Part shown: positions 61,842-64,000 of the stretch, piece after piece | How positions within the stretch are numbered: position 1 is the stretch's first letter | How the letters are laid out: every line of letters begins with the position of its first letter | NCBI RefSeq assembly: GCF_004331265.1 | Contig: NZ_SJOO01000001.1 | Span: 682,001-746,000 of the forward strand | Reading direction: 5' to 3' | From: Enterobacter wuhouensis | GTDB lineage: Bacteria; Pseudomonadota; Gammaproteobacteria; Enterobacterales; Enterobacteriaceae | DNA length: 64,000 nucleotides | Notes under the pieces: generated by a model | What the model saw: only the letters and a program-made list of their open reading frames with translations | What the model was told of the DNA's origin: nothing | Database searches by the model: none | Translations under genes and position numbers: made by a program

Positions 61842-64000
61842 TTAACCGTAGATCTGCTCCATCGCCTGCAGAATACGCTTATCCGAAATCGGATACGGCG
61901 TACCGAGCTGCTGGGCAAAGAAGCTGACTCGCAGCTCCTCGATCATCCAGCGGATCGCCTGCACGTCTTCATCATCGCGCCGCGCGGGCGGCAGCTTGTT
62001 CAGCCACTGCTGCCACGCCTGCTGCACGCTTTCCACTTTCAGCATCTGAACGCGGTCTCGGTGCGGATCGATGGCCATTTTCTCCAGACGTTTTTCAATC
62101 GCCTGCAGATAGCGCAGCGTATCGCCCAGACGCTTAAAGCCGTTGCCGGTGACAAAGCCGCGATAGACCAGCCCCGCCATCTGCGCCTTCACGTCCGAGA
62201 GCCCCAGCGCCATGGTCATATCCACGCGCCCCTTCAGGCGCTTGTTGATATTGAACACGGCGGTGAGGATCTGCTCGACCTGTTTGGCAATCTCCACCAC
62301 GGTGTCGTTCAGCTCCGCGCGCACCTTTTCATGAAGCTTCGCAAAGCCCTCTTCCGTCCAGACCGGACCGCCCGCCTCGTGGATCAGCTTGTCCACGCCG
62401 CAGGAGATGCAGTCGTCAATCAGATCCAGCACCTTGCCGTACGGGTTAAAGTACAGCCCCAGCTTGGCTTTGTTCGGCAGCTTCTCGTGCAGATACTTGA
62501 TCGGCGACGGGATGTTCAGCAGCAGCAGGCGACGCAGCCCGCGCCACATCATCTGCTGCTGTTCCAGCGGGTTATCAAAGAGCTTGATCGCCACGCTGTC
62601 GCGCTCGTCCACCAGCGCAGGCCAGGCTTTGACCTTATAGTTGCCGCGCTTCTGTTCGTAGCTTTCCGGAAGCTGACCGAAGCTCCAGATGTGTAGCCCG
62701 CTCTGCTCGATGCCGTCGTCCGCCACCGCAGACAGCGTCTCCTGAACTTTTCCCTTCAGGGCATCCTTCAGCTCGCTCAGCGAACGCCCTTCCTGCAGCT
62801 TTCTGTTTTTGTCGTCCACCACGCGGAAGCTGATTTTCAGGTGATCGGGCACCTGATCCCAGTTCCAGTCCTCTCGGTCGATGGTGGTGCCGGTCATGCG
62901 GCGGAACTCGCGCTCGAGCGCGTCCAGCAGCGGCAGTTCCAGCGGCGTGACGCGGCCTAAAAAGGCTTCCGCATAGTTTGGCGCAGGCACAAAGTTACGG
63001 CGCACCGGTTTCGGCAGGGATTTGATCAGCGCAATCACCAGCTCGCGGCGCAGGCCGGGGATTTGCCACTCAAACCCGCTCTCTTCCACCTGGTTCAGCA
63101 GCGGCAGCGGAATGTGGACGGTCACGCCGTCCGCGTCCGTGCCCGGCTCAAACTGATAGGTCAGGCGCAGCTTGAGGTTGCCCTGATGCCAGAAGTTCGG
63201 GTAGTCGAGCTTGCTGACCGACTCCGCCCCTTCCTTAATCAGCATGCTCTTTTCGAAGTTGAGCAGGTCCGGCGTCTCTTTGCTGGCCTTTTTCCACCAG
63301 CTGTCGAAGTGGCGGGCAGAAATCACCTCGTGGCTGATGCGCTGGTCGTAAAACTCAAACAGCGCCTCATCGTCCACCAGAATATCGCGACGGCGGGACT
63401 TGTGCTCAAGCTCCTCCACTTCGGCGCGCAGCTTCAGGTTTTCGCGGAAGAACGCGTGGCGCGTCTGCCAGTCACCCTCCACCAGCGCGTGGCGGATAAA
63501 CAGCTCTCGGCTGAGCGCCGGATCAATCTGGCTGTAGTTAACCTTGCGCGCGGCGACCACCGGCAGGCCGTAAACGGTCACCTTCTCGGTCGCCATCACC
63601 GCGCCCTGCGCGCGCTCCCAGTGCGGTTCACTGTACGAGCGTTTCAGCAGGTGCTGCGCCACCGGCTCAACCCATTCCGGATCGATACGCGCGGCAATGC
63701 GCCCCCACAGGCGGCTGGTTTCCACCAGCTCGGCGACCATCGTCCACTTCGGCGGCTTCTTGAACAGACCGGAACCGGGGAAGATGGAGAAGCGCGCGTT
63801 GCGTGCGCCGGTAAACTCCTGCTTGTCCGCATCTTTCATCCCGATATGGGACAGCAGGCCGGTCAGCAGCGCGATATGAATTTCGCGGTACTCCGCAGGC
63901 TCGCTGTTCACCGGGATCCCCAGCTCTTTCACCACCTGACGCAGCTGCGTGTAGATATCCTGCCACTCGCGCACGCGCAGGTAGTTGAGGAAATCCACGC
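61842..64000 (-). CDS. hrpA: HrpA, ATP-dependent RNA helicase, C-terminal part (gene continues past the right edge)
   Basis: The last 719 codons or so of a DEAH-box RNA helicase that resolves collided ribosomes on mRNA in E. coli (full length about 1300). The visible part starts in the helical/ratchet region (VREWQDIYTQLRQVVKELG), includes the OB-fold region (GSGLFKKPPKWTMVAELVETSRLW) and then the large HrpA-specific C-terminal domain (DUF3418), ending MEQIYG. The ATPase motifs lie outside the window. The first ATG-like codon at the edge (GTG at 63998) is internal to the protein. No breaks are seen. Confidence 0.95.
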   Translation of the reverse strand, partial: VDFLNYLRVREWQDIYTQLRQVVKELGIPVNSEPAEYREIHIALLTGLLSHIGMKDADKQEFTGARNARFSIFPGSGLFKKPPKWTMVAELVETSRLWGRIAARIDPEWVEPVAQHLLKRSYSEPHWERAQGAVMATEKVTVYGLPVVAARKVNYSQIDPALSRELFIRHALVEGDWQTRHAFFRENLKLRAEVEELEHKSRRRDILVDDEALFEFYDQRISHEVISARHFDSWWKKASKETPDLLNFEKSMLIKEGAESVSKLDYPNFWHQGNLKLRLTYQFEPGTDADGVTVHIPLPLLNQVEESGFEWQIPGLRRELVIALIKSLPKPVRRNFVPAPNYAEAFLGRVTPLELPLLDALEREFRRMTGTTIDREDWNWDQVPDHLKISFRVVDDKNRKLQEGRSLSELKDALKGKVQETLSAVADDGIEQSGLHIWSFGQLPESYEQKRGNYKVKAWPALVDERDSVAIKLFDNPLEQQQMMWRGLRRLLLLNIPSPIKYLHEKLPNKAKLGLYFNPYGKVLDLIDDCISCGVDKLIHEAGGPVWTEEGFAKLHEKVRAELNDTVVEIAKQVEQILTAVFNINKRLKGRVDMTMALGLSDVKAQMAGLVYRGFVTGNGFKRLGDTLRYLQAIEKRLEKMAIDPHRDRVQMLKVESVQQAWQQWLNKLPPARRDDEDVQAIRWMIEELRVSFFAQQLGTPYPISDKRILQAMEQIYG

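Overview
The window looks like the chromosome of an Enterobacter-type member of the Enterobacteriaceae (Enterobacter cloacae complex or a close relative such as Lelliottia or Leclercia). The right end keeps the E. coli gene order hrpA, ydcF, aldA, gapC, cybB. Many other genes (ydcJ, ydeI, ydeJ, ycgZ/ymgA/ariR, frmRA, gcd, yciGFE) are close to enterobacterial versions, and REP-like palindromes sit between several genes. Species assignment is an inference from protein similarity that I recognise, not from a search.

Left part (1-15.7 kb). A LysR regulator and a type-B carboxylesterase converge, followed by ydcJ (2-oxoadipate dioxygenase/decarboxylase family). Next is a co-directional stress cluster: yciG, yciF, yciE, the manganese catalase katN, a short-Q-loop (cyanide-insensitive type) bd oxidase cioAB, and a GH13 enzyme resembling trehalose synthase. 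On the opposite strand lies a four-gene run: a one-TM protein of unknown function, a YetF/DUF421 membrane protein, ydeJ and a membrane-anchored SDR. Divergent from it are ydeI and a second SDR, and then a PcaQ-like LysR gene.

Middle part (15.7-26 kb). This holds the PQQ glucose dehydrogenase gcd, a chemoreceptor ending in the NWETF docking pentapeptide, frmRA (formaldehyde detoxification, frmB not present), queH, a DUF883 membrane-anchor protein, and the small biofilm/acid genes ycgZ-ymgA-ariR. A LuxR-HTH plus EAL-domain protein and a divergently transcribed regulator with two apparent winged-helix domains complete this stretch.

Centre (26.9-49.9 kb). One locus dominates: a giant BapA-like biofilm adhesin of 6001 residues (18 kb) with a dedicated type I secretion system (TolC-like outer membrane protein, ABC exporter with degenerate C39 domain, HlyD-type adaptor). 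The adhesin carries about 43 Ig-like domains of about 100 residues. They are arranged as a higher-order repeat of six domains with an almost exact period of 1797 bp (599 residues). I measured this with two independent anchors. The c-di-GMP-type EAL protein and the double-HTH regulator immediately downstream are natural candidates for controlling it, but this is inference.

Right part (50-64 kb). A DeoR regulator with a Gfo/Idh/MocA oxidoreductase is followed by cytochrome b561, an intact gapC and aldA (with a CRP-like site and an 11-bp inverted repeat upstream). Then come ydcF, an MFS/EmrA/NodT-type tripartite efflux operon, an O-methyltransferase, and the C-terminal half of hrpA running off the right edge. 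I see no tRNA, rRNA, insertion sequence, phage gene or CRISPR array.
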